Source: Pseudomonadota bacterium (lineage in GTDB: Bacteria > Pseudomonadota > Gammaproteobacteria > Burkholderiales > Rhodocyclaceae). Taken from it: 64,000 bases of DNA. The translations under genes were made by a program, and so were the position numbers. The DNA lies in the NCBI GenBank assembly GCA_018262195.1, contig JAGTRS010000004.1:62001-126000 (forward strand), read 5' to 3'. Shown in pieces: positions 9,000 through 17,428 of the stretch. The notes beneath the pieces were generated by a model, which ran no database searches, had not been told where the DNA came from, and saw nothing but the letters and a program-made list of their open reading frames with translations. How positions within the stretch are numbered: the stretch's first letter is position 1; each line of letters begins with the position of its first letter.

Positions 9000-9332
9000 C
9001 TAGACCGCTGCCGAAACAGCGGGCTGGACGCGGCAGACGTTCTTCGCCATCTTGCCCAGCACCCGTAGCGAGATATCGCTGCTCGGCTTCACCCGACAAG
9101 CCAGCACACGGCCTGCAGCTTCGTCCTCGACACTGACGTAGTCGCGGCTCATCACTCGCTTGACGTAGCTGCCCGAGGTGATTTCCACCTTGCACACCCC
9201 GCAGCCACCGCCCCGACAACCGACCGGAATGCCTTTTTTGCCAAGGCGTTCCATGCCGGCCAGCAGTGACTCCTGCGGCGAGCAGCGAAAGGTCTCGCCG
9301 GTTTCCTCGATCAGCACGTTGAAATAGATCAT
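9000..9332 (-). CDS. dmpQ: chloroplast-type [2Fe-2S] ferredoxin for dioxygenase reactivation
   Basis: A 110-residue ferredoxin with the plant-type cluster motif (GCRGGGCGVCKV plus a distal Cys in VLACRV). DmpQ/XylT-type ferredoxins re-reduce oxidised iron in catechol 2,3-dioxygenase. The ATG at 9332 (MIYFNVLIEETGE) has a GGGAG site 7 bases upstream; a GTG two codons earlier is less likely. In classical dmp operons this gene lies between dmpP and dmpB; here the GntR gene has been inserted between dmpQ and dmpB. Confidence 0.87.
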   Translation of the reverse strand: MIYFNVLIEETGETFRCSPQESLLAGMERLGKKGIPVGCRGGGCGVCKVEITSGSYVKRVMSRDYVSVEDEAAGRVLACRVKPSSDISLRVLGKMAKNVCRVQPAVSAAV

Positions 9333-9350
9333 CGCCACTCCCTCGCCCGC

Positions 9351-10412
9351 TCAGATGTTCTTGAACAGCGGGCTCTTCAGTTGTTGCGAGGCATCAGCCG
9401 CGGAGAAGAACTTCTCCATGTAGATGTCGCGCTCGAACAGCCGCCCCTGTATCAGCGTCGTGATGCACGCTTCGATCATGGCCGGCGGACCGCACAGGTA
9501 AGCCTTGTGGCCACGGAAGTCATTGTCGAAATGTGCCCTGGCCGCCTCGTGTACAAAGCCGCGCGACCCGGTCCAGTCGGACCCGGCCGGCTCGTCGGAA
9601 AGTGACGGCACGTAGGTGAAGTTCGGGTATTTCTCAGCGAGCGCCCGGAACTCGGCGTCGTAGTACAGCTCGGCGCGGCTGCGCTGGCCGTAAACGAGTG
9701 TCATCGGCAGGGTGCAGCCTTCGCTGAGCAGATCCTCAATCATCGACTTCGGGCTCGACAAGCCCGAGCCACCAGCCATGAAGATCACCGGCACGTTGGC
9801 CGATTTCTTGACGAAGAAGCGGCCGTAGGGACCACTCAGCTTGAGCTTTTCGCCCACCTTCAACTGCTCGTGCAGCCAGGTCGTCACCTGCCCGCCCGGC
9901 ACGATGCGGACATTGAGCTCGACGATGTCGTCGGTCTGCGGCGCATTGGCCAGCGAGAAGGCGCGCGACTGGCCAGGCAGGGCATCAACTTCCAGATTGA
10001 CGTACTGGCCGGCCTGAAACTTCATCGGCCGGTCCAGCTTGAGCCAGATACCCTTGATCGTCGGCGTCAGCGTCTCGATCCTGACCACTTCACCAGCGTA
10101 GTCCTCGACCAGCAGGTTCAGCGAGTCGGGATCGTCCTCGATCTCGGCCTCGATCACCACATCCGATTCGAGGCGCGCACAGCAGGCCAGGCATTTGCCT
10201 TCCTCACGTTCGAAGTCCATCAGGGCAAAGGTCGAAGCCTCGCCATGATCGACCTCGCCGTCGGTCACCTGCACCTTGCAGGTCGCACACAGGCCGTGGC
10301 AACAGGCGTGGGGCAGATAGATGCCGGCCCGCAGCGCGGCGTCGAGGATGGTCTGGCCATCCTCGACTTCGATCGTCTGGCCAAGCGGTTCAATGGTCAG
10401 TTCGTAGCTCAT
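9351..10412 (-). CDS. dmpP: phenol hydroxylase reductase component P5
   Basis: A 353-residue electron-transfer subunit with an N-terminal [2Fe-2S] domain (CCHGLCATCKV, with a distal CCARLE Cys), then FAD-binding RAFSLAN and NAD-binding MAGGSGLSSPKSMI segments, ending in LCGPPAMIEA. It passes electrons from NADH to the DmpLNO hydroxylase. It lies 13 bases after dmpO and 19 bases before dmpQ. Length and order match DmpP closely. Confidence 0.95.
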   Translation of the reverse strand: MSYELTIEPLGQTIEVEDGQTILDAALRAGIYLPHACCHGLCATCKVQVTDGEVDHGEASTFALMDFEREEGKCLACCARLESDVVIEAEIEDDPDSLNLLVEDYAGEVVRIETLTPTIKGIWLKLDRPMKFQAGQYVNLEVDALPGQSRAFSLANAPQTDDIVELNVRIVPGGQVTTWLHEQLKVGEKLKLSGPYGRFFVKKSANVPVIFMAGGSGLSSPKSMIEDLLSEGCTLPMTLVYGQRSRAELYYDAEFRALAEKYPNFTYVPSLSDEPAGSDWTGSRGFVHEAARAHFDNDFRGHKAYLCGPPAMIEACITTLIQGRLFERDIYMEKFFSAADASQQLKSPLFKNI

Positions 10413-10424
10413 GCCGCCCTCGAA

Positions 10425-10781
10425 TCAGAAGTTGGTGCCGTTGCCATTCAGGCCCGGGGTTTGCAAGCGCAGCGCATCCTTGTGCTTGATACCCTGCTCG
10501 GCCAGCGTCTTGTTCATGTCTGGCTGGAAAGGCTGGCCGGATTTGAGCCAAACGACCTTGCTGAAATCGATCTTGGCCCAGTCGGAGTGACGGCCATAAG
10601 CAAACGTCAGGGTCTGCTCGACCAGTTCCGAAAACTTGGCATTCGGCGACACCGGAAAAGCGAGCGGCGCGACAAACAGGAAATGGTCATCCCAACCGAC
10701 ATAGAGCAGTTGGTTGCCATGGAATTTGTCCTGGGTATCGGCGGCAGGATATTGATAATCGTAGAGGGCTTTGACAGCCAT
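10425..10781 (-). CDS. dmpO: phenol hydroxylase small subunit P4
   Basis: A 118-residue gamma subunit of the multicomponent phenol hydroxylase (MAVKALYDYQYPAADTQDKF, then LLYVGWDDHFLFVAPLAFPV). It is part of the dimeric (alpha-beta-gamma)2 oxygenase and carries no metal site of its own. The ATG at 10781 follows a dmpN-dmpO gap of 59 bases; a longer frame reaching into dmpN is spurious. Order dmpN-dmpO-dmpP is conserved. Confidence 0.92.
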   Translation of the reverse strand: MAVKALYDYQYPAADTQDKFHGNQLLYVGWDDHFLFVAPLAFPVSPNAKFSELVEQTLTFAYGRHSDWAKIDFSKVVWLKSGQPFQPDMNKTLAEQGIKHKDALRLQTPGLNGNGTNF

Positions 10782-10840
10782 GTTCGTCTCCAAAATTTTT
10801 TGTACGGAGGGCGAAACCGCCCTCCGTTGGTATTGATCGA

Positions 10841-12394
10841 TCAGGTGTTCTGGGTTGCCGCGCCACGCCAGGCAGCAAAGTTCGCCTGGTCGCTGGAGCC
10901 TTCGTAATCGCCGGTGTCCCTGCCATCGACGTGGCACCACTCGAGATACTTGGCCAGCGGATTGAACCCTTCGGCCGTCGGATCGGTGCCTTCGGGCCAG
11001 CAGTTGCCCTGATAGAGCTGATGGACCGGCAACCAGGCCTGGATGTACTTCTCCGGCTCGTCGTCAAAGATGTGCTTACAGCCGTCCGAGCAGGTGTGGT
11101 ACTTCTCGCCCTGGAACTCCGACTCGCGATAGCAGATCTTGGTCGGATCGTCCGGCTCGGTGAACAGCATCGGAATCTGGCAAACCTGGCACAGCATGGG
11201 CAAGGTATTGGCGAAGAAGCGTTCGCCCTTGTCGGCCATTTCACGCAGCTTGTCGAAGCGCGGACGGTAGTACTGGTCGAAGGTGTTCGGATATTTGGCC
11301 GACAACCAGTCCATCTCGTCAGCGTTGGGCAGCCAGGTATGCAGGCCCATCGCGTGCGAGTGGGTGCACAAGGTCAGCCACAACTGGTGCGACTGATGCT
11401 CCTTGTCGACCGTGCATTGGGCGATACAGTCCGGCACCTTGATGCCGTACTTGGCCAGGTCGTTGAACAGTGCACCGCCGTTCTGCTCGAAGTAGATTTC
11501 CCAGGCTTCCTTCCAGCTCATCACGCGCTTCGGCAGCATGTAATCCATCATCGTCGAGACCAGGCTCAGCACACGGATACCACGCCAGGCCCATTTGTCG
11601 ATCCACTTCTGGACGATCGGCAGGTTGTCCGGGTCCTGTTCGAGCATGAACTTGATGCACTCGAGACCCAGCGTCATGTGACGGGCTTCGTCGGACTGGG
11701 CCGAGAAACCGAAGGTCACCGTCGCCATGTCGCCGTTGTAGGCAGCACCAGACATGAAGGGCACGAACAGCAGGTTGGTCAGCACGTATTCGAAGCTGAA
11801 GCCGATGGCGATCATCCATTCGAAGGGACCGGCGCTGAAGGCGTCGTCGAAGAAGGACTTGGGCACCGACAGGTACCAGAGGCGTTCGATCTGGTGGCTT
11901 GCACCGGCATGGAAGCCTTCGTAGAACTTGTTGTAGTTCGACAGGGCGTGAATCTGGGTCTGGGCGTGACGGATTTCGTCGATCGACTGCATCAGGCAGG
12001 CGACACGCGGGCCGACGCCCGGGAAGTTACGGCCGGCCGCGGCAAAACCGCGGTGGGCAACGTACTCGAGCGGGGAAATGCCGGTCAGGAACAGCTTGAC
12101 CGCACTCAGGTAGCGCGCATCGGTGAGACCAAGGTGGCCGTTATTCTGGGCAAAGGCGTCGAGCACAGCGTACAGCTTGCGCTCCTTTTCGGCCTGGTAT
12201 TTCCAGTAGGCATCCATGGTCAGACGGAAGGGGTCTTCCCACTTGTCCCAATCATGCACCTTGATGCCCTCGAAGGTGGCTTGCGGGAACACTTTCTCTT
12301 GCGGCTGGTAGGTCGTTTCCCAATCCAGACCGCGCGTCATATGGGCGTACTTTTCTTTCAGGCCCAGCTTTTTCTTGTTGGCTTTCATGTCCAT
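10841..12394 (-). CDS. dmpN: phenol hydroxylase catalytic alpha subunit P3
   Basis: A 517-residue soluble di-iron monooxygenase alpha subunit that hydroxylates phenol to catechol. The six carboxylate/His ligands can be placed: E110, E140 and H143 (SIDEIRHAQ), E202 (GFSFEYVLTN), E236 and H239 (SDEARHMTLG). The spacing 30/34 is the same as in toluene monooxygenases. The C-terminal part has a Cys-pair zinc-like region (LCQVCQIPM, HTCSDGCKHIF). The start at 12394 (MDMKANKKK) has AGGAG 6 bases upstream. It is the central gene of the operon. Confidence 0.96.
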   Translation of the reverse strand: MDMKANKKKLGLKEKYAHMTRGLDWETTYQPQEKVFPQATFEGIKVHDWDKWEDPFRLTMDAYWKYQAEKERKLYAVLDAFAQNNGHLGLTDARYLSAVKLFLTGISPLEYVAHRGFAAAGRNFPGVGPRVACLMQSIDEIRHAQTQIHALSNYNKFYEGFHAGASHQIERLWYLSVPKSFFDDAFSAGPFEWMIAIGFSFEYVLTNLLFVPFMSGAAYNGDMATVTFGFSAQSDEARHMTLGLECIKFMLEQDPDNLPIVQKWIDKWAWRGIRVLSLVSTMMDYMLPKRVMSWKEAWEIYFEQNGGALFNDLAKYGIKVPDCIAQCTVDKEHQSHQLWLTLCTHSHAMGLHTWLPNADEMDWLSAKYPNTFDQYYRPRFDKLREMADKGERFFANTLPMLCQVCQIPMLFTEPDDPTKICYRESEFQGEKYHTCSDGCKHIFDDEPEKYIQAWLPVHQLYQGNCWPEGTDPTAEGFNPLAKYLEWCHVDGRDTGDYEGSSDQANFAAWRGAATQNT

Positions 12395-12408
12395 GAGAGT
12401 CTCCTTGC

Positions 12409-12678
12409 TCAGTTTTTCCAGGCCAGTGTGAACTGGTCGTCGTCTTCATCCAGATAACCGGAGAGCGTGATCAGGTTGACCTGCAGTTCCTGCAGGTCGA
12501 AATCGCGGCCGATACGCTCCTCGATCGATTCGCGCTTGATGACCAGGCTGCCTTCGGCATTGATCTTGACCATGGCCGGCTGCTCGTCGAGCACGGCATG
12601 CGGGTTGTCAGCGAGAATCGATTCGACGATCGGACGGGTGTCTTCGTTGGTTTGAAAAGCGATAAATACGGTAGACAT
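12409..12678 (-). CDS. dmpM: phenol hydroxylase activator (effector) P2
   Basis: An 89-residue cofactorless effector protein (MSTVFIAFQTNEDTRPIVESI, ending FTLAWKN) of the MmoB/DmpM family. It binds the hydroxylase and couples NADH use to phenol oxidation. The start at 12678 gives the usual family length; a much longer frame is spurious. It lies between dmpL and dmpN with gaps of 8 and 14 bases. Confidence 0.94.
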   Translation of the reverse strand: MSTVFIAFQTNEDTRPIVESILADNPHAVLDEQPAMVKINAEGSLVIKRESIEERIGRDFDLQELQVNLITLSGYLDEDDDQFTLAWKN

Positions 12679-12686
12679 GGAAACTC

Positions 12687-13676
12687 CTAGACTGCCAGGC
12701 CAAGCTTGGCGCAGCGGGCGTTGAATTCGGACGTGAGTTCGGCCAGCAGGTCGTCTGCCTTGTCGCCGAAGGCACGCTTGGCAATCGGGGCCAGTGCCTC
12801 GAGCGTGGCGGCGCGATACTGGGTGACCCAGGCGCTCAACTGATCCTTGTTCTCGGGCGACTCGGCAGCCGCCACCTTGATCTGGGCATCGATCCACTTG
12901 GCGGTTTCGGCCGACCATTCGCCCATGAAGCGCGTCATCATCGAGATCGCCGTGCCGCCATTGGCCGAGAATTCGGCATCGAGATAGTCGTACAGCATCG
13001 GGTTGAGCAGGCCTTCGAGCACCAGATTCTGGGCGACGAAAATTTCGAACCAATCGTCCAGCACCAACAGGTTCTCGACATGACGACGCATCGGCTGCCA
13101 GGTCGCACCGGACATCCAGGCTTCCTTGGCGGCATCGAGCGCTTCCGGACCATCGAGCACCAGGCCGATACGGGTCAGGTACTGGGCCACGCCGAGGTGA
13201 TCCATCGCGTGGTACAGGCAGGGCTGGGTAATGACCGTGCCGTAACCGTAGGCAGCAATGTAGGAGTTCCCCATGTTGCCGCCCCACTCGACATGGCGCA
13301 TCGGCACCAGCACGTCGAGGGCGATCTGCTTCAGGTCGGCCGGAATCAGTTCGGCCAGGCCGCGATCCTCGATCATGTCGAAGCTCGACTCGGCGGCATC
13401 CTGCTGACGGGCACGGGCGATGGTGTAGGCACCGTAGTAGAACTGGCGCGGATCCTTCAGCGCATACCAGTCCTTCATCTGGATCTTCGTGCGCTTCTTG
13501 TCGAACAGAACGCGGTCGGCATCCCAGCTCGGGCGGTAATGGAAGATGCTTTCCTGCTGGATGTTGTAGCTGCCTTCCTGATAACGGCTGGCCGGCTTGT
13601 CGCCGAAACGCTCGACCAGATGGTCGAAGGTTTGGCGTAATGGTTTGATGGCTACGGTGCGCAGATCAATCTGCAT
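12687..13676 (-). CDS. dmpL: phenol hydroxylase beta subunit P1
   Basis: A 329-residue beta subunit of the di-iron phenol hydroxylase (MQIDLRTVAIKPLRQTFDHL; later WEGGNMGNS-like region and YDYLDAEFSANGGTA). It is a structural partner of DmpN and has no iron ligands. The ATG at 13676 with AGGAGAC upstream matches family starts. Encoded 49 bases after dmpK. Confidence 0.94.
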   Translation of the reverse strand: MQIDLRTVAIKPLRQTFDHLVERFGDKPASRYQEGSYNIQQESIFHYRPSWDADRVLFDKKRTKIQMKDWYALKDPRQFYYGAYTIARARQQDAAESSFDMIEDRGLAELIPADLKQIALDVLVPMRHVEWGGNMGNSYIAAYGYGTVITQPCLYHAMDHLGVAQYLTRIGLVLDGPEALDAAKEAWMSGATWQPMRRHVENLLVLDDWFEIFVAQNLVLEGLLNPMLYDYLDAEFSANGGTAISMMTRFMGEWSAETAKWIDAQIKVAAAESPENKDQLSAWVTQYRAATLEALAPIAKRAFGDKADDLLAELTSEFNARCAKLGLAV

Positions 13677-13725
13677 GTTTTGTCTCCTATCGTTATTCCC
13701 GCAGGGCGGGTGTATTGAAACTTCG

Positions 13726-13995
13726 TCAAACTGCGTCTTCAAAACCCTGGCGCGAGGCATCGTTCAACCGGGAAACCCAGTCGCCCTGATCCGAACTTGC
13801 CGGATCGAGCACGATGACTTCGTTGGCCAGACAAAACTCGTGGAAGGCCGGCTCAGGCAACATCAGCTCGACCGCCAGTTCCGGATCGCCAATCGAAAAC
13901 TCGAATTCGATGAAGCCATCCGGCCGGCGCTTGCAGATGCGAACGTAGCGACGCCCCGCGTCGAACGTGCTGCCTTGCCTCTCTTGTTGCCCCAT
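13726..13995 (-). CDS. dmpK: phenol hydroxylase assembly protein P0
   Basis: An 89-residue DmpK-type protein (YVRICKRRPDGFIEFEFSIGDPELAVELMLPEPAFHEFC). DmpK family members are needed for productive iron loading or assembly of the apo-hydroxylase and are inhibitory in excess. The ATG at 13995 (MGQQERQG) has a strong AGGAGG site about 7 bases upstream; the longer frame to 14025 would start almost at the predicted transcript start and is unlikely. It is the first gene of the operon, below a sigma-54 promoter. Confidence 0.9.
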   Translation of the reverse strand: MGQQERQGSTFDAGRRYVRICKRRPDGFIEFEFSIGDPELAVELMLPEPAFHEFCLANEVIVLDPASSDQGDWVSRLNDASRQGFEDAV

Positions 13996-14046
13996 TACCA
14001 ACCTCCTGAAAACTGCGCAGCGCACTTCGCTGCAGAGCTTCTCTTA

Positions 14047-14062
14047 ATCAAGGAGCGTGCCA
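14047..14062 (-). promoter_or_regulatory. sigma-54 promoter of phenol operon
   Basis: On the minus strand the bases read TGGCACGCTCCTTGAT. The -24 element TGGCACG is perfect and the -12 element TTGAT departs from TTGCT at one base. The start of transcription would fall near 14035, giving a short leader of about 40 bases before the dmpK ATG. This is the expected target of the divergently encoded DmpR-like activator. Confidence 0.75.
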
Positions 14063-14135
14063 GAGAGTTAAGTGCTTGTTTTTACACAAACCGATAGAAT
14101 TTTTACTCGATTTTGCTGCGGCGCACGATTACGAT

Positions 14136-14180
14136 CTGATGAATTGATTCCTCTGTGGTTAATCAAATGATCAACTGATC
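14136..14180. promoter_or_regulatory. candidate DmpR-type upstream activating sites
   Basis: Two ATCAA/TTGAT-rich imperfect palindromes lie about 75-130 bp upstream of the sigma-54 promoter: CTGATGAATTGATTC at 14136-14150 and TTAATCAAATGATCAA beginning at 14159. DmpR/XylR family sites have similar TTGATCAAT-type half-sites in a tandem pair (from memory). Position and spacing fit an enhancer for dmpK; assignment is by pattern only. Confidence 0.45.
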
Positions 14181-14242
14181 GAATACCTTGTCGACGCAAT
14201 TTCAGGTAGCTTCAATACCCACAGAAAACAAAACGTGAAATA

Positions 14243-14252
14243 ATCTCGAGAA
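14243..14252. promoter_or_regulatory. shared CTCGAG palindrome in dmpK-dmpR gap
   Basis: ATCTCGAGAA here is the reverse complement of the TTCTCGAGAT found at 8186 and 30211, and the flanking bases (AAATA/ATTT) also agree. It lies 143 bases upstream of the dmpR-like start. See the finding on a shared palindrome. Confidence 0.4.
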
Positions 14253-14394
14253 TATTTACGGTCATCGGAGAAAGACAAAACCGTCATTTCCGCGAACGCG
14301 GGATAGATGAATGTCACCGCCGGCCGGACCACACCAGACATAAGCAAAGCAGACGATTTCCGGCCACGGGAACGATCTGTCACCGAGAGACAAG

Positions 14395-16071
14395 ATGACC
14401 ATCATTCAGTACCCCGAATCGAACGACCTGCGTAATCTGGTCAAGTTTTGCGAAAAGGACGGGACGATCTGGCTGGCCGAGAACCGCATGGTGCTCATGC
14501 ACACCTCGGCCCTCGGCGCGCTGCGCCGCGAGCTGGTCGGCTCCGTTGGCAAGGAGCACGCCCGCCGCCTGCTGACCCGCATGGGCTATGCCGCCGGCGT
14601 CTGCGATGCCGAACTGGCCAAGCGCATTCGCGGCAACCAGTCGATGCAGGACGCCTTCTTCACCGGTCCGCAACTCCACATGCTCGAAGGCATCGTGCGC
14701 GTCACCCCGGTGCACATGAAACTTGATTTCGACAAGGGCACTTTCTCCGGCGAATTCCTCTGGGAAAACTCGTGGGAGCAGGAAACCCACCTGCGCGAGC
14801 TGGGCCAGTCGGACGAGCCCGTCTGCTGGTCGCAGATCGGTTACGCCTCGGGCTACACCTCGGCCTTCATGGGGCGCTTCATCCTGTTCAAGGAAATCGA
14901 ATGCGTCGCCTGCGGCCACGACAACTGCCGCATCGTCGGCAAGCCGCTGGAGGAATGGGAAGACGCCGACCAGCACGCCGCCTACTTCGAATCCGACTCA
15001 ATGCTCAACCACCTGCTGGAACTGCGCCATCAGGTCGACTACCTGCGCAACACCATCTCGCAGCAGACCCAGCCTCCCCAGCTGGTCGGCAACTCCAAGG
15101 GTTTCAAGCACGCCTACGATCTGGTCACCCGCGCCTCCGGAACCCAGGTCACCGTGCTCCTTCTGGGCGAAACCGGCGTTGGCAAGGAACGCTTCGCCCG
15201 CACACTTCACCAAATGAGCAACCGCAAGCAAGGGCCGTTCGTGGCGGTCAATTGCGCGGCCATGCCCAACGACCTGATCGAATCCGAACTGTTCGGCGTC
15301 GAGAAAGGCGCCTTCACCGGTGCCCAGACATCACGCATGGGCAAGTTCGAGCGCGCCGACGGCGGCACCCTGTTCCTCGATGAAATCGGCGAACTGCCGC
15401 TAGCCGCCCAGGCCAAGCTGCTGCGCGTACTGCAGGAAGGCGAAATCGAGCGCCTCGGCGACGACCGCGTCCGCAAGCTGAACATCCGCCTGGTCGCGGC
15501 CACCAACGTCGACCTGCAGGCCGCCGTCAAGGCCGGCCGTTTCCGCTCCGACCTCTTTTACCGGCTCAGCGTCTACCCGATCCAGATTCCGCCGCTGCGC
15601 GAACGCGTCGCCGACATCCCCCTGCTCATCGAAGCCATGCTCGCCCGCTTCTGCACGCTCTATGAAAAGAAGCTGCTCGGCGTCAGCGACAAGGCCATGC
15701 AGGCGATCAAACGCTACCAGTGGCCGGGCAATGTGCGCGAACTGGAAAACATGATCGAGCGCGGCATCATCCTCGCCCCCAATACCGGGTGGATCGAGCA
15801 GGAACACCTGTTCGCCAATGTTGCTGAAAGCGACTTCAGCGAAGTGCAGATTTCCCAGGCCGGCAGCCTTGAGCAGAAAACCGGGCCCTGCCAGTCCTCG
15901 TCATTGATCGATGCCATTCTCGAAAGCGGCATCCCCTTCGAAGAGCTGGAAAACCGCCTGATCGACGAAGCCGTCAGGCGCTCTGACGGCAACCTGGCCG
16001 GCGCTGCCCGCACCCTCGGCATCACCCGCCCCCAACTGCAATACCGCCTGAAGAAGAAGGACGGCAGCTAA
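14395..16071 (+). CDS. dmpR: DmpR/MopR-type phenol-responsive sigma-54 activator
   Basis: A 558-residue sigma-54 enhancer-binding protein. Residues about 1-190 are the XylR_N/V4R sensory domain. By matching the spacing in MopR, the zinc ligands are C144, E167, C170 and C178, and the phenol-contacting residues are H95 and W123. The AAA+ domain has Walker A GETGVGKE (258-265), GAFTGA (305-310) for sigma-54 contact and Walker B LFLDE (326-330). A Fis-type HTH is at the C terminus ([19 protein letters not shown]). It is divergent to dmpK and should activate it when phenol is bound; target choice is inferred from position. Confidence 0.93.
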   Translation: MTIIQYPESNDLRNLVKFCEKDGTIWLAENRMVLMHTSALGALRRELVGSVGKEHARRLLTRMGYAAGVCDAELAKRIRGNQSMQDAFFTGPQLHMLEGIVRVTPVHMKLDFDKGTFSGEFLWENSWEQETHLRELGQSDEPVCWSQIGYASGYTSAFMGRFILFKEIECVACGHDNCRIVGKPLEEWEDADQHAAYFESDSMLNHLLELRHQVDYLRNTISQQTQPPQLVGNSKGFKHAYDLVTRASGTQVTVLLLGETGVGKERFARTLHQMSNRKQGPFVAVNCAAMPNDLIESELFGVEKGAFTGAQTSRMGKFERADGGTLFLDEIGELPLAAQAKLLRVLQEGEIERLGDDRVRKLNIRLVAATNVDLQAAVKAGRFRSDLFYRLSVYPIQIPPLRERVADIPLLIEAMLARFCTLYEKKLLGVSDKAMQAIKRYQWPGNVRELENMIERGIILAPNTGWIEQEHLFANVAESDFSEVQISQAGSLEQKTGPCQSSSLIDAILESGIPFEELENRLIDEAVRRSDGNLAGAARTLGITRPQLQYRLKKKDGS

Positions 16072-16084
16072 CAGGGAGACGGGC

Positions 16085-16987
16085 ATGGAATTCAGGCAAC
16101 TCAAATACTTCATTGCCGTCGCCGAAGAGCTCAACATCGGCCGGGCGGCAACCCGCCTGCACATTTCCCAGCCGCCGCTCACCCGGCAGATCCAGCAACT
16201 CGAAGAAGAATTCGGCACCCAGCTTTTCCTGCGCACCTCGCGCGGCGTCGAACTCACCCAGGCCGGAGAAATGCTGCTGCGCGATGCCCGCAACATCCGC
16301 GACCTGATGTCACAGGCCATCGAGCGCGTCCGCGAAGCCGGCCAGGGCAAACGTGGCAAGATGGACATCGGCATCTTCGGCTCCGGCATCCTCGACGTCA
16401 TCCCCAAGGTGCTGCACGCCTTCCGCGCCAGCCACCCGGACGTGCAGATCGCCCTGCACCAGATGAGCAAGAAGGAACAGATCGAAGCACTGCGCCAGCA
16501 CCGCATCATGGCCGGCTTCAACCGCATGCTGGCGCCGCTGCCCGACATTTCGTCGGAACCGGTCATGCTCGAAAGCATCATGGTGGCGCTCAGCGAAAAC
16601 CACCCGCTGGCTGCCAAGGCCGCCATCCTGCTCAAGGAACTGGCCGGCCAGCCGCTCATCCTCTTCCCCAGCGGCGCCCGCCCCAGCTTCATCGACAAGG
16701 TCTGGTCCCTGTGCGCCGCCGAAGGCTTCGAACCGCAAGTCGCCCAGGAAGTCGGCGACGCCCCGACCAGCGTCGCTCTCGTCGCCGCCGGCTTCGGCCT
16801 CAGCCTGGTGCCCGAAGCCGCCACCAGCCTCAGCGTCCCCGGCGTCGTCTACCGCCGCCTGGCCAATGCCCCGGATGCCGTCGTCGACCTCAGCTGCATC
16901 TACCGCAACGACGAAACCTCACCGATCCTGCTGGCCTTCCTGCAGACGATTCGGGAGTTCAGGGCGAAGAATGAGGGGCGGCACTGA
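16085..16987 (+). CDS. LysR-family transcriptional regulator (CatM/BenM-like)
   Basis: A 300-residue LysR regulator. Residues 1-60 form the winged HTH (MEFRQLKYFIAVAEELNIGRAATRLHISQPPLTRQIQQLEEEFG), followed by a two-lobed effector domain. The N terminus is of the kind seen in regulators of aromatic catabolism (CatM, BenM, TfdT). It starts 14 bases after dmpR and is probably in the same transcript. Likely a second control on catechol genes; the ligand cannot be read from the sequence. Confidence 0.87.
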   Translation: MEFRQLKYFIAVAEELNIGRAATRLHISQPPLTRQIQQLEEEFGTQLFLRTSRGVELTQAGEMLLRDARNIRDLMSQAIERVREAGQGKRGKMDIGIFGSGILDVIPKVLHAFRASHPDVQIALHQMSKKEQIEALRQHRIMAGFNRMLAPLPDISSEPVMLESIMVALSENHPLAAKAAILLKELAGQPLILFPSGARPSFIDKVWSLCAAEGFEPQVAQEVGDAPTSVALVAAGFGLSLVPEAATSLSVPGVVYRRLANAPDAVVDLSCIYRNDETSPILLAFLQTIREFRAKNEGRH

Positions 16988-17428
16988 GCGAAGCCGCTGG
17001 GAACGCGTTAGTTGCAGACCGGAACCAACGCTGCCTGTTTTATTGTGCTGCACCCGGCCAACTGCAGACATTCGCCCCCTGAAATTCATTATTTAAGCGT
17101 CCTGTTTTCTCTGAAACCTGACCGATAGCCTACGCTTGCAACTCAGTTAAAGCCGCCAAGGGGCTCCGTACAATATTTGTATCAATCCATGCGTAGAGGA
17201 ATGTTGAATAAGCGAGGCAGATCACTCATAGATTTCATGACACACGGCCGTTCAGCAGGGATAATTGATCTTTGTGTCTATCGGCATTGCGTTGGACTGA
17301 CGCTGCTTGTCCCGAGTCCATTCCCTGGCTAAAGCCTGCCATTCGAAGATTGGAAAAAGGCGTAAGGCCGGGTAAGCAAATATCGAAATATCGCGATGGA
17401 GCTTAAAGAGGGTAAAAGAAGAGGTGCG
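16988..17428. other. intergenic stretch before ATPase-nuclease module
   Basis: About 440 bases with no convincing gene or RNA. Base composition falls from GC-rich (catabolic side) to AT-richer (module side), consistent with a junction of foreign DNA. A partial inverted repeat (TTGCAGACCGG near 17010; CCGGCCAACTGCAGAC near 17055) is visible but not assigned. Confidence 0.4.

Noticed and set aside
10931..12457. Long plus-strand open frame opposite dmpN
   Set aside because: Mirror of the dmpN codon bias, no ribosome site or motif.
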